Shown: positions 45,897-54,755, counted from the stretch's first letter. The stretch: 64,000 nucleotides of DNA from Mesorhizobium sp. DCY119 (GCF_003590645.1 NZ_CP031834.1:1674501-1738500), one strand, 5' to 3'. Notes: generated from the letters alone by a model not told the origin. Translations and numbers: made by a program.

Positions 45897-47087
45897 ATGA
45901 CAAAAATGCTGGCGAGCGTAAACGGGGTAGAAGAGGCGGAGATCGCCCTGACAGGCGGCGCCGATATCGTCGACCTGAAGGACCCGAAGGCCGGAGCGCT
46001 CGGGGCCGTGGCGGTCGAAATCGTCCGCCAGACCGTTGCGGCCGTTGCGGGGCGACGGCCCGTCAGTGCGGTGTGCGGCGATCTGCCGATGGTGCCGGAA
46101 ACGATCCGCGCCAGGGCCGAGGAAATCGCGGCCACCGGTGTCGATTATGTCAAGGTCGGCTTCTTCCCGTCCGACGATGCGGCGGCCTGCGCAGAGGCGC
46201 TCGCACCGCTGGCCCAACGGACGAAACTGATCGCGGTTCTGTTTGCCGACCTCAAGCCGGACCTTGAGTTGCTTCCGGTGCTGGCCAAGAACGGCTTTCA
46301 CGGTGCGATGATCGACACGGCTGACAAGGCGGGCGGGCGATTGCTCGACCACATGCCGCCAGAGCGTATTCCGGGCTTCATAGACCGCTGCAGGGCGGTG
46401 GGCTTGATCGTCGGACTGGCCGGATCCTTGGAAACGCCCGACATTCCTCGCCTGCTGCCATCCGGGCCGGATTTCCTCGGTTTTCGCGGCGCGCTCTGCG
46501 ATCAGTCGCGGCGTACCGGTGCAATCGATCTCGAGGCAGTCAGGCAGATACGCGAACTCATCCCCGAAGAACGCCCGGCCGGCAGCGCGTCGAGCGTCGA
46601 TTACCGCCTGCTGGCGGCGCGCGGCTATTCGCCGGGTGCTGCCGATCCGACACTCGGAACCGACAAGATATTCGTGCGCGATTTCGTCGTGCCGGTGCAG
46701 ATCGGCGCTTACAGCTTCGAGCACGGGCATACGCAGAAGGTGTGCTTCAACGTGACGGCCGACGTGTTGCGCGTGACCAACGCGCCGGAAGACATGCGCC
46801 ACGTCTTTTCCTACGACATCATCATGGACGGCATCCGCACCATCGTCGCGCGTGGCCATGTCCAGTTGAGCGAGGCGCTGGCCGAGCAGGTCGCGGCGCT
46901 GGTGCTCGAAGACCCGCGGGTTATGCGCGTCGTCGTGCGGGTGGAGAAGCTGGAGCTCGGACCCGGCGGCGTCGGCGTCGAGATCGAGCGCAAGCGCGCC
47001 AAGGAACAGACATCGTCGTTGCACCCGACCGCGCCGTCGCATGGCGGCGGCTTGATTGGCCGGGGCAAGAAGGGCGCCTCTTCATGA
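45897..47087 (+). CDS. MfnB-FolB fusion: formylfuran phosphate synthase plus neopterin aldolase-like domain
   Basis: 396 residues. Residues 1-245 are a TIM barrel of the MfnB family ((5-formylfuran-3-yl)methyl phosphate synthase of methanofuran synthesis), with Lys K28 in DLKDPKAGALG and K144 in DTADKAGG as the likely Schiff-base and catalytic lysines. Residues about 257-360 are a FolB-like dihydroneopterin aldolase domain (VQIGAYSFEHGHTQKV, E275; RVEKLEL, K351). The two parts serve methylofuran and pterin synthesis respectively. GAGGA precedes the ATG, and the next gene overlaps by four bases. Confidence 0.88.
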   Translation: MTKMLASVNGVEEAEIALTGGADIVDLKDPKAGALGAVAVEIVRQTVAAVAGRRPVSAVCGDLPMVPETIRARAEEIAATGVDYVKVGFFPSDDAAACAEALAPLAQRTKLIAVLFADLKPDLELLPVLAKNGFHGAMIDTADKAGGRLLDHMPPERIPGFIDRCRAVGLIVGLAGSLETPDIPRLLPSGPDFLGFRGALCDQSRRTGAIDLEAVRQIRELIPEERPAGSASSVDYRLLAARGYSPGAADPTLGTDKIFVRDFVVPVQIGAYSFEHGHTQKVCFNVTADVLRVTNAPEDMRHVFSYDIIMDGIRTIVARGHVQLSEALAEQVAALVLEDPRVMRVVVRVEKLELGPGGVGVEIERKRAKEQTSSLHPTAPSHGGGLIGRGKKGASS

Positions 47088-47722
47088 AGCGCAGTGTCGT
47101 CAAGCTTGGCGGCAGCACGGCCTTTCATGCCGAGATGCGGGAATGGATTTTTGCGCTTGCGACGGCTGGCATGCCGCTGGTCGTCGTGCCGGGCGGCGGG
47201 CCATTTGCGGATCAGGTTCGCGACGCGCAGAAGCAGATGAAGTTTTCTAACCAGGCTGCCCATTTCATGGCGATCCTTGCGATGGACCAGATGGGGCTGG
47301 CGATCGTCGAGATGCACGACCGGCTGGTGCCGGCTCGGACCTTCGAAGAGATCGATGTGGCGCTGGAGCGGAGGGAAATTCCGATCTGGCTGCCTTCGCA
47401 GATGTGCTTTTCGGCGACCGAGATTCCCCAATCCTGGGACATGACCTCGGATTCGCTCGCGGCATGGCTTGCCGGCAAGATTGGTGCGGGGGCGCTGCTG
47501 TTGGTCAAGCAAACCAATGCTTTCGATGAAAATTCTCAGATTTTGAATCTGGTTGCCGACGGCGTCGTCGATCCTCTTTTGCCGATGATGCTGAAACCGG
47601 CGACGGGCTTTTTCCTTGCCGGGCCGGCTGCGCTTGTGACTGCGAGACATCGGTTCGCTGCGGGCGAAGTGCCCGGTGTGAGGATTGGCGCGGATAGACC
47701 CTTGGCCAGGGGAGCCGCATAA
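47084..47722 (+). CDS. Amino acid kinase family protein, MfnE-like
   Basis: 212 residues of the aspartokinase/uridylate kinase superfamily (VVKLGGSTAFH at the N-terminus, VVVPGGGPFADQVRD, TSDSLAAWLAGKIGAGALLLVKQT). In methanogens the equivalent MfnE phosphorylates [5-(aminomethyl)furan-3-yl]methyl phosphate. ATGA overlap with the MfnB-FolB gene supports a shared role in methylofuran synthesis. The substrate is by analogy. Confidence 0.82.
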   Translation: MKRSVVKLGGSTAFHAEMREWIFALATAGMPLVVVPGGGPFADQVRDAQKQMKFSNQAAHFMAILAMDQMGLAIVEMHDRLVPARTFEEIDVALERREIPIWLPSQMCFSATEIPQSWDMTSDSLAAWLAGKIGAGALLLVKQTNAFDENSQILNLVADGVVDPLLPMMLKPATGFFLAGPAALVTARHRFAAGEVPGVRIGADRPLARGAA

Positions 47723-47723
47723 A

Positions 47724-48275
47724 ATGGCAAAGCTGCATACGCCGCGCTGGGCCTGGGTGCTGACGGGTTCCGGCCATTTCTTCACCGAGAGCTTTGCCCT
47801 GATCCACGAACTGGAGCATTGCGATATCTTCGTCACCAAGGCGGCAAACGAAGTGCTGCGCATGTACAAGCTCAAGCTCGATTTCCCTGACACGATGCGC
47901 GTTCTCCACGACAAGACATCGAGTTCGGTGCCGGTCGGCGGCTTCTATCACGGCGTCTACCATACGGTGGTGATCGCGCCGGCCACCTCCAACACCGTCG
48001 CCAAATGCGTGCTCGGCATTTCCGACACCATCGCCACCAATGTCTTTGCGCAGGCCGGCAAATGCCGGCTGCCGGCAATCGTCTTTGCCTGCGATACCGC
48101 GCCCGAGCTTGAGACGATGGCACCGGACGGTATGGTCAAGGTCTACCCAAGGCCGATCGACCTTGAGCACACCGAGCGCCTGAAAAGCTTCGAGCGCACC
48201 AAGGTGGTGGAGTCGCTGGCCGACCTTCAGGCGGCTGTGGCTGCGCGCCGGGCCGAACTCGAACGCCATGGCTGA
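47724..48275 (+). CDS. Flavoprotein, DmrB/AfpA-like
   Basis: 183 residues of the flavoprotein/PPC-decarboxylase-like fold (WVLTGSGHFFTES, PATSNTVAKCVLGISDTIATNVFAQAGK). This resembles archaeal flavoprotein AfpA and the DmrB dihydromethanopterin reductase described in Burkholderia. It would reduce dihydromethanopterin to the active tetrahydro form. No DHFR-like dmrA is visible in the window, which makes this the best candidate for that step. Confidence 0.78.
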   Translation: MAKLHTPRWAWVLTGSGHFFTESFALIHELEHCDIFVTKAANEVLRMYKLKLDFPDTMRVLHDKTSSSVPVGGFYHGVYHTVVIAPATSNTVAKCVLGISDTIATNVFAQAGKCRLPAIVFACDTAPELETMAPDGMVKVYPRPIDLEHTERLKSFERTKVVESLADLQAAVAARRAELERHG

Positions 48276-49665
48276 GCGGCTCGTTTTCCTCACCGGCCAT
48301 CTCGCCCGGTCGCGGCTGGAAAAGCTGCTGGCCGGACTTGGCCAGACAGAATTCGAGTGGGAGATCGTCGACATCGGGGTGAAGGTCGCGGCGCTGATGA
48401 CCGAGGAGATCATCAAGCGGCGGCTGACGCTGCCGAAAGGCACCGACCGTGTCATCCTGCCGGGACGTTATCGCGGTGAGCTTGAACGGCTGTCGGCGCA
48501 TTTCGATGTGCCGTTCGTGCGCGGACCCGACGAGATCGCCGACCTGCCGTCCTTTCTCGGACGCGCCGGCGAACCGCCCGACCTGTCGCGCCACGACATG
48601 CGCATCTTTGCCGAGATCGTCGATGCGCCGATGCTGTCGGTTGCCGGGCTGCTGGCGCGCGCAAATGTCCTTCGAACGGCGGGGGCTGACGTTATCGACA
48701 TTGGCTGCCTGCCTGAGACGCCGTTTCCGTTGCTGGGGGAGGCGGTGCGCGCGCTTAAGGCGGAAGGTTTTTCTGTCAGCGTCGACTCGGCAAGCCTCTA
48801 CGAGCTGAAAATCGGTGCGCAGGCGGGGACGGACTATTTGCTGAGCCTGACCGAACATACGCTGCCGCTGGCGTTCGATTTTCCGGTCACACCAGTATTG
48901 ATCCCCTCGGTGCCCGGCGATCTGGATTCACTCGGCCGCGCCATCGAGGCTGCGCAGAAAGCGGGAATAGCTTTCATTGCTGATCCCGTTCTCGATCCGA
49001 TCCATTTCGGTTTCGCGCAGTCGATCGGTCGCTTTATCGAAGCGCGGCGGCGGTGGCCCGAGATCGAATTGCTGATGGGCACCGGCAATCTCACCGAACT
49101 GACGGACGCCGACAGTTCGGGCGTGACGGCGCTGCTTGCTGGGCTCTGTTCGGAGCTTTCGGTGCGCAATGTGCTGACCGTCCATGTCAGCCCACATACG
49201 GTGCGGACGGTGGAGGAGCATGACGTCGCCCGCCGCATCCTGTTTGCCGCGCGCAACGATGGCGCGCTGCCGCGTAGCTATCATGCCGGCCTGCTGCAGG
49301 TGCATGACCGCAAACCCTATGCGGCGACCATCGAAGACATAGAGGCCCTTGCCGGTTCGGTGCGCGACGCCAATTTCCGCATCATGACGGCCGAGGACGG
49401 CATCCATATCTTCAACAACAGGGGCCATGCAGTCGCAACGGACGCGTTTGAACTGTTTTCCGGTCTGGGCGTTGAGAAGGATGGCGCTCATGCTTTTTAT
49501 CTCGGCGCCGAGCTGATGAAGGCCGAAATCGCCTGGCGCCTTGGCAAGCGCTATGCGCAGGACGAACCGCTGGCCTGGGGCGTTGCCGCACCCGCGCCGG
49601 AAACCGATCGCACCCGCCTTGCGGAGGCGGGTCACACGCTGCGGGCGAAGAAAGAGGGTTCGTGA
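48268..49665 (+). CDS. Dihydropteroate synthase-like protein (DUF6513 type)
   Basis: 465 residues. The middle (about 120-330) is a pterin-binding TIM barrel related to FolP (AGADVIDIGCLPETP, VSVDSASLYELKIGAQAGTDYLLS, LLMGTGNLTELTDADSSG), with family-specific N- and C-terminal extensions. In organisms with H4MPT such proteins replace or accompany the FolP-like step joining the pterin to the ribofuranosylaminobenzene part; the true reaction is unproven here. Overlaps the flavoprotein gene by eight bases. Confidence 0.82.
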   Translation: MAERLVFLTGHLARSRLEKLLAGLGQTEFEWEIVDIGVKVAALMTEEIIKRRLTLPKGTDRVILPGRYRGELERLSAHFDVPFVRGPDEIADLPSFLGRAGEPPDLSRHDMRIFAEIVDAPMLSVAGLLARANVLRTAGADVIDIGCLPETPFPLLGEAVRALKAEGFSVSVDSASLYELKIGAQAGTDYLLSLTEHTLPLAFDFPVTPVLIPSVPGDLDSLGRAIEAAQKAGIAFIADPVLDPIHFGFAQSIGRFIEARRRWPEIELLMGTGNLTELTDADSSGVTALLAGLCSELSVRNVLTVHVSPHTVRTVEEHDVARRILFAARNDGALPRSYHAGLLQVHDRKPYAATIEDIEALAGSVRDANFRIMTAEDGIHIFNNRGHAVATDAFELFSGLGVEKDGAHAFYLGAELMKAEIAWRLGKRYAQDEPLAWGVAAPAPETDRTRLAEAGHTLRAKKEGS

Positions 49666-50267
49666 TGCCTTACATTCGCGAGACGATCATCACCACGGCT
49701 GACAAAAGCGGTAATGTCCACATTGCGCCGATCGGCATCATCGCGGAGAAAGACGGCTGGATCATCGCGCCCTTCCGGCCTTCGACCACGCTCGACAATC
49801 TGGCGCAGGTTCCCTTCGCCATCGCCAACTATACCGACGATGCGCGCATCTTTGCCGGCTGTCTGACCGGGCGCAAGGACTGGCCGACCGTTGCCGTGAA
49901 AGGCTTTGCCGTTCCGCGCATTGAGGCTGCGCTGGCGCATTCGGTGCTGGAAGTCGTTCATGTCGATGATGACGGCTTACGGCCAAGGCACTTCTGCCGC
50001 GTGGTGTCGGAGGAAATGCATGCGCCGTTCACCGGTTTCAATCGGGCAAAGGCGGCGGTGCTGGAACTGGCGATCCTTGTCAGTCGGCTTGGCATGCTTT
50101 CGCGTGACAAGATCGAGGCCGAAATCGCCTATCTGACGATTTCCATGGACAAGACGGCCGGCCCCGAGGAGAAGGAAGCCTGGGGCTGGCTGATGGAGCG
50201 CGTGACTGCGCATTTCGCCGACACCGATGCCAAGGGCGAGGATGTCCAGGTGAAATCGGCGGTATAG
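49665..50267 (+). CDS. DUF447 family protein
   Basis: 200 residues with the DUF447 pattern: ETIITTADKSGNVHIAPIGI at the N-terminus, FRPSTTLDNLAQ, FTGFNRAKAAVLELAILVSRLGML. The fold is a split-barrel flavin-binding type. The gene family co-occurs with H4MPT biosynthesis in methanogens and methylotrophs, but no reaction is assigned. It shares one base with the upstream stop, and is last in the plus-strand run beginning at the MfnB-FolB fusion. Confidence 0.82.
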   Translation: MPYIRETIITTADKSGNVHIAPIGIIAEKDGWIIAPFRPSTTLDNLAQVPFAIANYTDDARIFAGCLTGRKDWPTVAVKGFAVPRIEAALAHSVLEVVHVDDDGLRPRHFCRVVSEEMHAPFTGFNRAKAAVLELAILVSRLGMLSRDKIEAEIAYLTISMDKTAGPEEKEAWGWLMERVTAHFADTDAKGEDVQVKSAV

Positions 50268-50274
50268 GCGTCGA

Positions 50275-51324
50275 TCAGCCCTTCTTCGGCAAATCGCAGG
50301 CCAGAATGGCAAGCGCTGCGGCAGGTGCGGCGCTGCTGGCCTCGCTGCTGCTTTCCTCCGTCGCAGGGATCAGATCGGCGAAATCGATGAAGCGCCGCTC
50401 CAGTCGATCTGCCAGCCGCTTTAATTGCGGGCGTCCGATGCCCGCACCGACTAGCGGCGCGTCCGGTCTGGCGGCAAGCTTTCCCGCCACTCGAAAAGCC
50501 GCGTCATGAATCGTTCGGAGTTGCTGCTCGCTGAACCAGCCGGCGAGTTCGCGCCATTCCGGCGCGGTCAGGTCGGACGTATCGCGGCCGACCATGCGGG
50601 CGATGCGAGCGATAGAACCGTCCACCGTTTTTGCCTGGCCATCTGCGGCGGGTTGCTTGTCGTCGGCTTCGTCGAGCACGCCGAGAATGCGATGCGCGTC
50701 AGCAATCGAGGCGAAATACTCGTTCATCAGCGGCGTCATCCGGCCACGAACCGGGGCTCCGGAAGCAACGCCGATCAGGGCGCTGCGGGTGAAGCCCGTA
50801 TAGACGAGCTCACCGGTGAGCAGCCTTTCGGCATCGGTGTAACCGTCATTTGCAACGACACCACCTTCCGTGACGAGGATGTCGGTGGTGGTCGAGCCCA
50901 TGTCGACGAACAGCGCATCGCCGGTGAGTTTCGCCACGAGGGCAGCGCTCGCATGCCAGTTGGCGGAGGCGACGTCCATGGCAAGCGACACTGCGCGGTC
51001 AGGGCTAACGAAGCCGGAGCGGCCGGCATAGATATGTGCCTCGCCGGGGAAATGGTCGGAGATCATCTGAAGCAGCGTTGCAATGCCTGCCTCGCGCGAC
51101 GGAAAAATGTCCGAAAGTTCGCCGGTCATGGTGAAGGCGTTGAGGCTGCTGCCTTCAAACAGCGGCAATGCTTCGCGGATTGCGGCGGTAAGGCGATCGA
51201 GGCCGTGCCAGATCGGCGTCGCCAGCGTCAGTGCCTCGACGATGCGGCCGTCTTCCGCGCGCGCGACTTTCAGATGCGCGCCGCCGATGTCGCAGCCGAC
51301 GGTGATGTGCTTTTCTTTTGTCAC
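50275..51324 (-). CDS. Hydantoinase/oxoprolinase-family protein, MfnF-like
   Basis: 349 residues with an ASKHA-like N-terminus (VGCDIGGAHLKVARAEDGR) and a second phosphate-binding region (DALFVDMGSTTTDILV). It matches the MfnF family, which in methanogens joins the aminomethylfuran and tyramine-glutamate parts of methanofuran. It is on the opposite strand to its plus-strand neighbours and faces the DUF447 gene. The biosynthetic role is inferred from family and location. Confidence 0.82.
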   Translation of the reverse strand: MTKEKHITVGCDIGGAHLKVARAEDGRIVEALTLATPIWHGLDRLTAAIREALPLFEGSSLNAFTMTGELSDIFPSREAGIATLLQMISDHFPGEAHIYAGRSGFVSPDRAVSLAMDVASANWHASAALVAKLTGDALFVDMGSTTTDILVTEGGVVANDGYTDAERLLTGELVYTGFTRSALIGVASGAPVRGRMTPLMNEYFASIADAHRILGVLDEADDKQPAADGQAKTVDGSIARIARMVGRDTSDLTAPEWRELAGWFSEQQLRTIHDAAFRVAGKLAARPDAPLVGAGIGRPQLKRLADRLERRFIDFADLIPATEESSSEASSAAPAAALAILACDLPKKG

Positions 51325-51365
51325 GCTTCAGGCTTTCATGGATTGATTCAACTGGACATTGCCGC

Positions 51366-52073
51366 ATGCGTATCATCCCCGTTCTCGACCTGAAAGGCGG
51401 GCAGGTCGTCCGCGCCGAACAGGGCAGGCGGGACCGCTACAGGCCGATCATCACGCCGCTCAGCGCCAGTGCCGAGGTAGTGGCTGTGGCCGAGGGTTTG
51501 CGGGGTTTGCATCCGTTTTCGACCTTCTACATCGCCGATCTCGACGCCATCGAAGGCCGTGCGCCAAATGAGGATGCACTGTCGCGGCTGAGGGGAATGC
51601 CGCAGCCACCGGAGCTGTGGGTGGACGCCGGGCTCGCAGATGAGAGGGCATTCGCTAGCGCTCTCGGCACACCGTCGCTTTGTCCCGTTCTGGGATCGGA
51701 GTCGCAGGCCGATGAGGTATTGCTCAGACGCTTTATGAGCCATCCCGATCTCATATTGTCCCTCGATTTTTTCGCCAACGGTTTTCGCGGACCAGAAGCC
51801 CTGCTCGCAAATCCGGACATCTGGCCGCAAAGGGTTATCGTCATGACGCTGGCCAAAGTCGGCGCCGCCTCAGGTCCTGATTTCCCGAGGCTTAGGGAGA
51901 TCAAGGCGAAGGCTGGAAACCGTATGGTGATTGCCGCCGGTGGCGTGCGCAATGAGGCGGATTTGCTTGAACTGTCCTCGCTCGGCATCGCCGCCGCTTT
52001 GGTCGCGACGTCGCTTCACGACGGCACGCTGACCCCGGCACAGATCGAAGCGCTGGCTGACAAGTCGCCCTGA
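51366..52073 (+). CDS. HisA/HisF-like TIM-barrel protein of the H4MPT region
   Basis: 235 residues. Starts RIIPVLDLKGGQVVRAEQG like HisA, has FYIADLDAIEGR and ends AAGGVRNEADLL. The usual HisA active-site Asp pair is at least partly preserved (D8, D62). It is too divergent to be ordinary HisA and its location among cofactor genes suggests a methylofuran or methanopterin step. No reaction is known to me. The start at 51366 gives the family N-terminus. Confidence 0.75.
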   Translation: MRIIPVLDLKGGQVVRAEQGRRDRYRPIITPLSASAEVVAVAEGLRGLHPFSTFYIADLDAIEGRAPNEDALSRLRGMPQPPELWVDAGLADERAFASALGTPSLCPVLGSESQADEVLLRRFMSHPDLILSLDFFANGFRGPEALLANPDIWPQRVIVMTLAKVGAASGPDFPRLREIKAKAGNRMVIAAGGVRNEADLLELSSLGIAAALVATSLHDGTLTPAQIEALADKSP

Positions 52074-52086
52074 ACTCAGCCCAAAC

Positions 52087-52140
52087 AAACTCGTCCCGCA
52101 CGCTTGCAGGCTGAAACTCGTCCCGCACGCTTGCAGGCTG
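52087..52140 (+). repeat. 27-bp tandem duplication
   Basis: Two perfect head-to-tail copies of a 27-base unit (AAACTCGTCCCGCACGCTTG + CAGGCTG) lie 13 bases after the HisA-like stop. Confidence 0.85.
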
Positions 52141-52154
52141 GTCGCACAAGCAGT

Positions 52155-52184
52155 CATCCGAAGGATCAAAGAATCCTTCGGATG
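52155..52184. terminator. Bidirectional hairpin between hisA-like gene and fae
   Basis: CATCCGAAGGAT / ATCCTTCGGATG, a perfect 12-bp stem with a 6-base loop, between convergent genes and just after the 27-bp tandem repeat. On the minus strand it follows fae. Confidence 0.65.
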
Positions 52185-52274
52185 GGGAGATCAAAATCCC
52201 AAGAGCTTTTTCAGCCGGCGCAACAGACCATCCGGCTCTGCAGAGGGCTTTACCTGTGCGGGGCTGTCTCTTGT

Positions 52275-52781
52275 CTAGGCGCCGAACGGATGCTTGACCT
52301 TGTCCCGCTGGGCAGTGGCTTCGGCGGCTGTCGGCGTGCCTGCGATGGCGCGCTGAATGGCTTCCTTGGTTGCCTTGTAGTTGTATTCCTGGATCTTGGC
52401 GTCATCATTGGCTTCCCAATGGATGAACACGCCGACGCAGATGAAAATGTCATCGGCTTCGTTGGCGGGAATGATCCCTTCAGCAACGCTGTCCTGCACC
52501 GCTTTTGCAACGGCGAACTGTGCCGGGCCGAACATCTGCACTGCCTGCTTGGCGCCCTTGATCGTGACCTTGTTGAACATCACGGTGTTGGGCTTGCACT
52601 GAAGATTGGGCGCGATCACTGCAAGAAGCGAAGTGAAGCCGTCCTTGTTGTTGGTGAGCGCGTTGCAGAACGCGGTCTCGACCGCACTCCCTCTCGGGCC
52701 AATCAGAAGGTCGATGTGGGCAACTTCGTTGCCGTCTCCGACAAGCGATTCACCGACCAATACTTTAGAAATTTTTGCCAT
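52275..52781 (-). CDS. fae: Formaldehyde-activating enzyme
   Basis: 168 residues. It condenses formaldehyde with tetrahydromethanopterin. The catalytic histidine is H22 in [12 protein letters not shown], and the family core [31 protein letters not shown] is intact. GGAGGAGAA precedes the ATG at 52781. It stands alone with 170 bases upstream, suggesting its own strong promoter. The enzyme links XoxF to the H4MPT pathway. Confidence 0.97.
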   Translation of the reverse strand: MAKISKVLVGESLVGDGNEVAHIDLLIGPRGSAVETAFCNALTNNKDGFTSLLAVIAPNLQCKPNTVMFNKVTIKGAKQAVQMFGPAQFAVAKAVQDSVAEGIIPANEADDIFICVGVFIHWEANDDAKIQEYNYKATKEAIQRAIAGTPTAAEATAQRDKVKHPFGA

Positions 52782-52951
52782 GCCAATTTCTCCTCCAAGA
52801 CACAATTATGGTGTCCACAGATGCCGCGACCGAGCGGGCGCTCGATGGACAGCTATCCTTGTTGGCAGCGCCCGGGGAAATCCGGACCGGTTGGCTAGAT
52901 AGCCGCGAAAGCGTTGCTTCCGCGAAGGAAATTCAACCATCAACGTTTCTA

Positions 52952-53794
52952 TTATGCAAGGCGAAGCCGGAGATTGTGGACTAAAAGACAAGCTACGGTG
53001 AGATCGGCCGAGGTGCCGGGGTTAATGCCGCGCTGCTTGAGGCGTCCGTCGAAGGCTGCGAGGATGCGAATGCGGTCTTCCTGATCGCCATTGCGGCCTA
53101 TCGCGGCGCGAACGATCGCGGCTTCTTCGCGCACCTCTTCTGCAATTGCCTGTCCGTATTTTCGCAGCACATGGCTGTCCGGAATGGCACTCAGAAATTC
53201 CATGTATGCGAATACGGTCGGCCACATGCCGCTTTCGCCGCGGACTGTCGCGGCTTCCAGCGCCGGCAACCCAAGTTCGAAAATGTCCTTGTAGCCGGTG
53301 ACATATTGCTGGGCGATGCTGTCTCGCGCCGATGCCTCGCGCATGGCTTCGAGCAGATGCGCGGTCGGCTTTTCGCGGACATCGTGCTGCGACGACGACC
53401 CGAGACCGCCGGGGGAGGCGAGTACGATCGCCTCGAATACGGCGGCGGTGTCTTCCAGATCCATGTCCCGCAGGGCTTCGTCGAGACTTTTGCGCAGGTC
53501 GTCATTGTTCGTTTCGGCTGCGAGCATGAGAGGCGCGCATAGCAGGATAATGCCGAGATTGGTGTTGGTGCCGACAGCGTTGCGCGTGGCGCGCACCGCT
53601 TCGAGGATGCGCGTTCCGAGCGGCAGCTTCGGGTCGGTGAGCGGCTCGGACGAGACGCTCGCGCTGGTCATGAATTGCGCGACGGTCATGTCATGACCCT
53701 CGGCGAAGACGTGCACATTGCCCGGTTTGAAGGCTTCGATTTCCTGCCGGCAGGCGTCTTCATAGGCGATGCGGATGTCGCTGCGGGTAAGCAT
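52952..53794 (-). CDS. CitG-like protein (triphosphoribosyl-dephospho-CoA synthase family)
   Basis: 280 residues, all-helical family (ACRQEIEAFKPGNVHVFAEGHDM; VGTNTNLGIILLCAPLMLA; KQRGINPGTSADLTVACLL). CitG makes the prosthetic group of citrate lyase, but no citrate or malonate decarboxylase genes are nearby. Homologues are a regular part of H4MPT clusters, so an altered substrate in methanopterin or methylofuran synthesis is inferred. Four bases after the RimK-like gene. Confidence 0.82.
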   Translation of the reverse strand: MLTRSDIRIAYEDACRQEIEAFKPGNVHVFAEGHDMTVAQFMTSASVSSEPLTDPKLPLGTRILEAVRATRNAVGTNTNLGIILLCAPLMLAAETNNDDLRKSLDEALRDMDLEDTAAVFEAIVLASPGGLGSSSQHDVREKPTAHLLEAMREASARDSIAQQYVTGYKDIFELGLPALEAATVRGESGMWPTVFAYMEFLSAIPDSHVLRKYGQAIAEEVREEAAIVRAAIGRNGDQEDRIRILAAFDGRLKQRGINPGTSADLTVACLLVHNLRLRLA

Positions 53795-53798
53795 CGGC

Positions 53799-54755
53799 TT
53801 ACGACTTCGCGACGGCCATGGGAAATGGCTCGATCAACCTGAGCGGCGGGCGTGCCTGACCGCGCGTGTCGAGAAAGGCGAGCAGGGACTCCGCAATTGC
53901 CTCCGCGATGTTAACGGCCACCACCGACTGCAATCCCGACCAGGCCGGCATGCTGTTGACCTCAAGAACGTGCAGGCTGCCATCAGCCGCCGGCACGATA
54001 TCGACGCCGGCGAAGTCTGCGCCGACTGCGGCAGCGGCGGCGAGCGCCAGTTCTGCAAGTTCGGCCTCGATCTCGCCCGAGATCGCTTCAGGTGCCGCAC
54101 CGCGATTGACGTTTGTTATCCAGTCATCGCCGCGCCGCGCCATCATCGCCAGTACCTTGCCGGCGCAGACGAAAACCCGGTAATCGCGAAACGGTGGACC
54201 GGCGCGTGGAACGTAATGCTGGAGATAATAGACGCCGTTGATCTCCTCCTCCGTGGGAAGGTCGGACAGTTCGCGTATAAGCCTTATGCCCCGGCCTTGT
54301 GCCCCGAACAGCGGCTTGAGCACCAGCGGTGTCTGGGGCAATTCACGCGCCGTGATCGCGGTTGCGGCTTCCAGTCCCTCAATGGCGAAGGTCGTTGGTG
54401 TCGGAACATCGGCGTTCTTTAGCAGGAAAGTCGTCATCGACTTGTCGACGCAACGCTCTATCGCCTGTGCTGAATTCCAGACGGGAACGCCATGCTTGCC
54501 GAGCGCGTGCAACACGCCAAGGCGGCGCGTGACCGCCTCGAAAGATCCGGCCGAAATCGAGCGGACGATGACGGCATCGGGCAATTCGCCTGCGTCGAAG
54601 CCGGGAATGGCGAGGCCACTGTGGCTCGTCGTGTCGAAAGCGATGGTGGAAAGCGAGGCCGTCGTCACCTCAAAGCCTCTTTCACGCAAGGCAGAGAGGA
54701 GCCGTTTCGATTGCGGCCCGGCATTATCGTTGACGACGAGTATTCTGGCCTTCAC
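53799..54755 (-). CDS. ATP-grasp ligase, RimK/MptN-like
   Basis: 318 residues with an ATP-grasp fold: SMTTFLLKNADVPTPTT, VLKPLFGAQGRGIRLI (phosphate-binding glycine loop) and VDIVPAADGSLHVLEVNSMPAWSG (metal site). MptN in methanogens adds glutamate to tetrahydromethanopterin; location among H4MPT genes supports a related cofactor-tail ligation. Four bases before the CitG-like gene and about 100 bases after mch. The precise amino acid is unknown. Confidence 0.82.
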   Translation of the reverse strand: MKARILVVNDNAGPQSKRLLSALRERGFEVTTASLSTIAFDTTSHSGLAIPGFDAGELPDAVIVRSISAGSFEAVTRRLGVLHALGKHGVPVWNSAQAIERCVDKSMTTFLLKNADVPTPTTFAIEGLEAATAITARELPQTPLVLKPLFGAQGRGIRLIRELSDLPTEEEINGVYYLQHYVPRAGPPFRDYRVFVCAGKVLAMMARRGDDWITNVNRGAAPEAISGEIEAELAELALAAAAAVGADFAGVDIVPAADGSLHVLEVNSMPAWSGLQSVVAVNIAEAIAESLLAFLDTRGQARPPLRLIEPFPMAVAKS

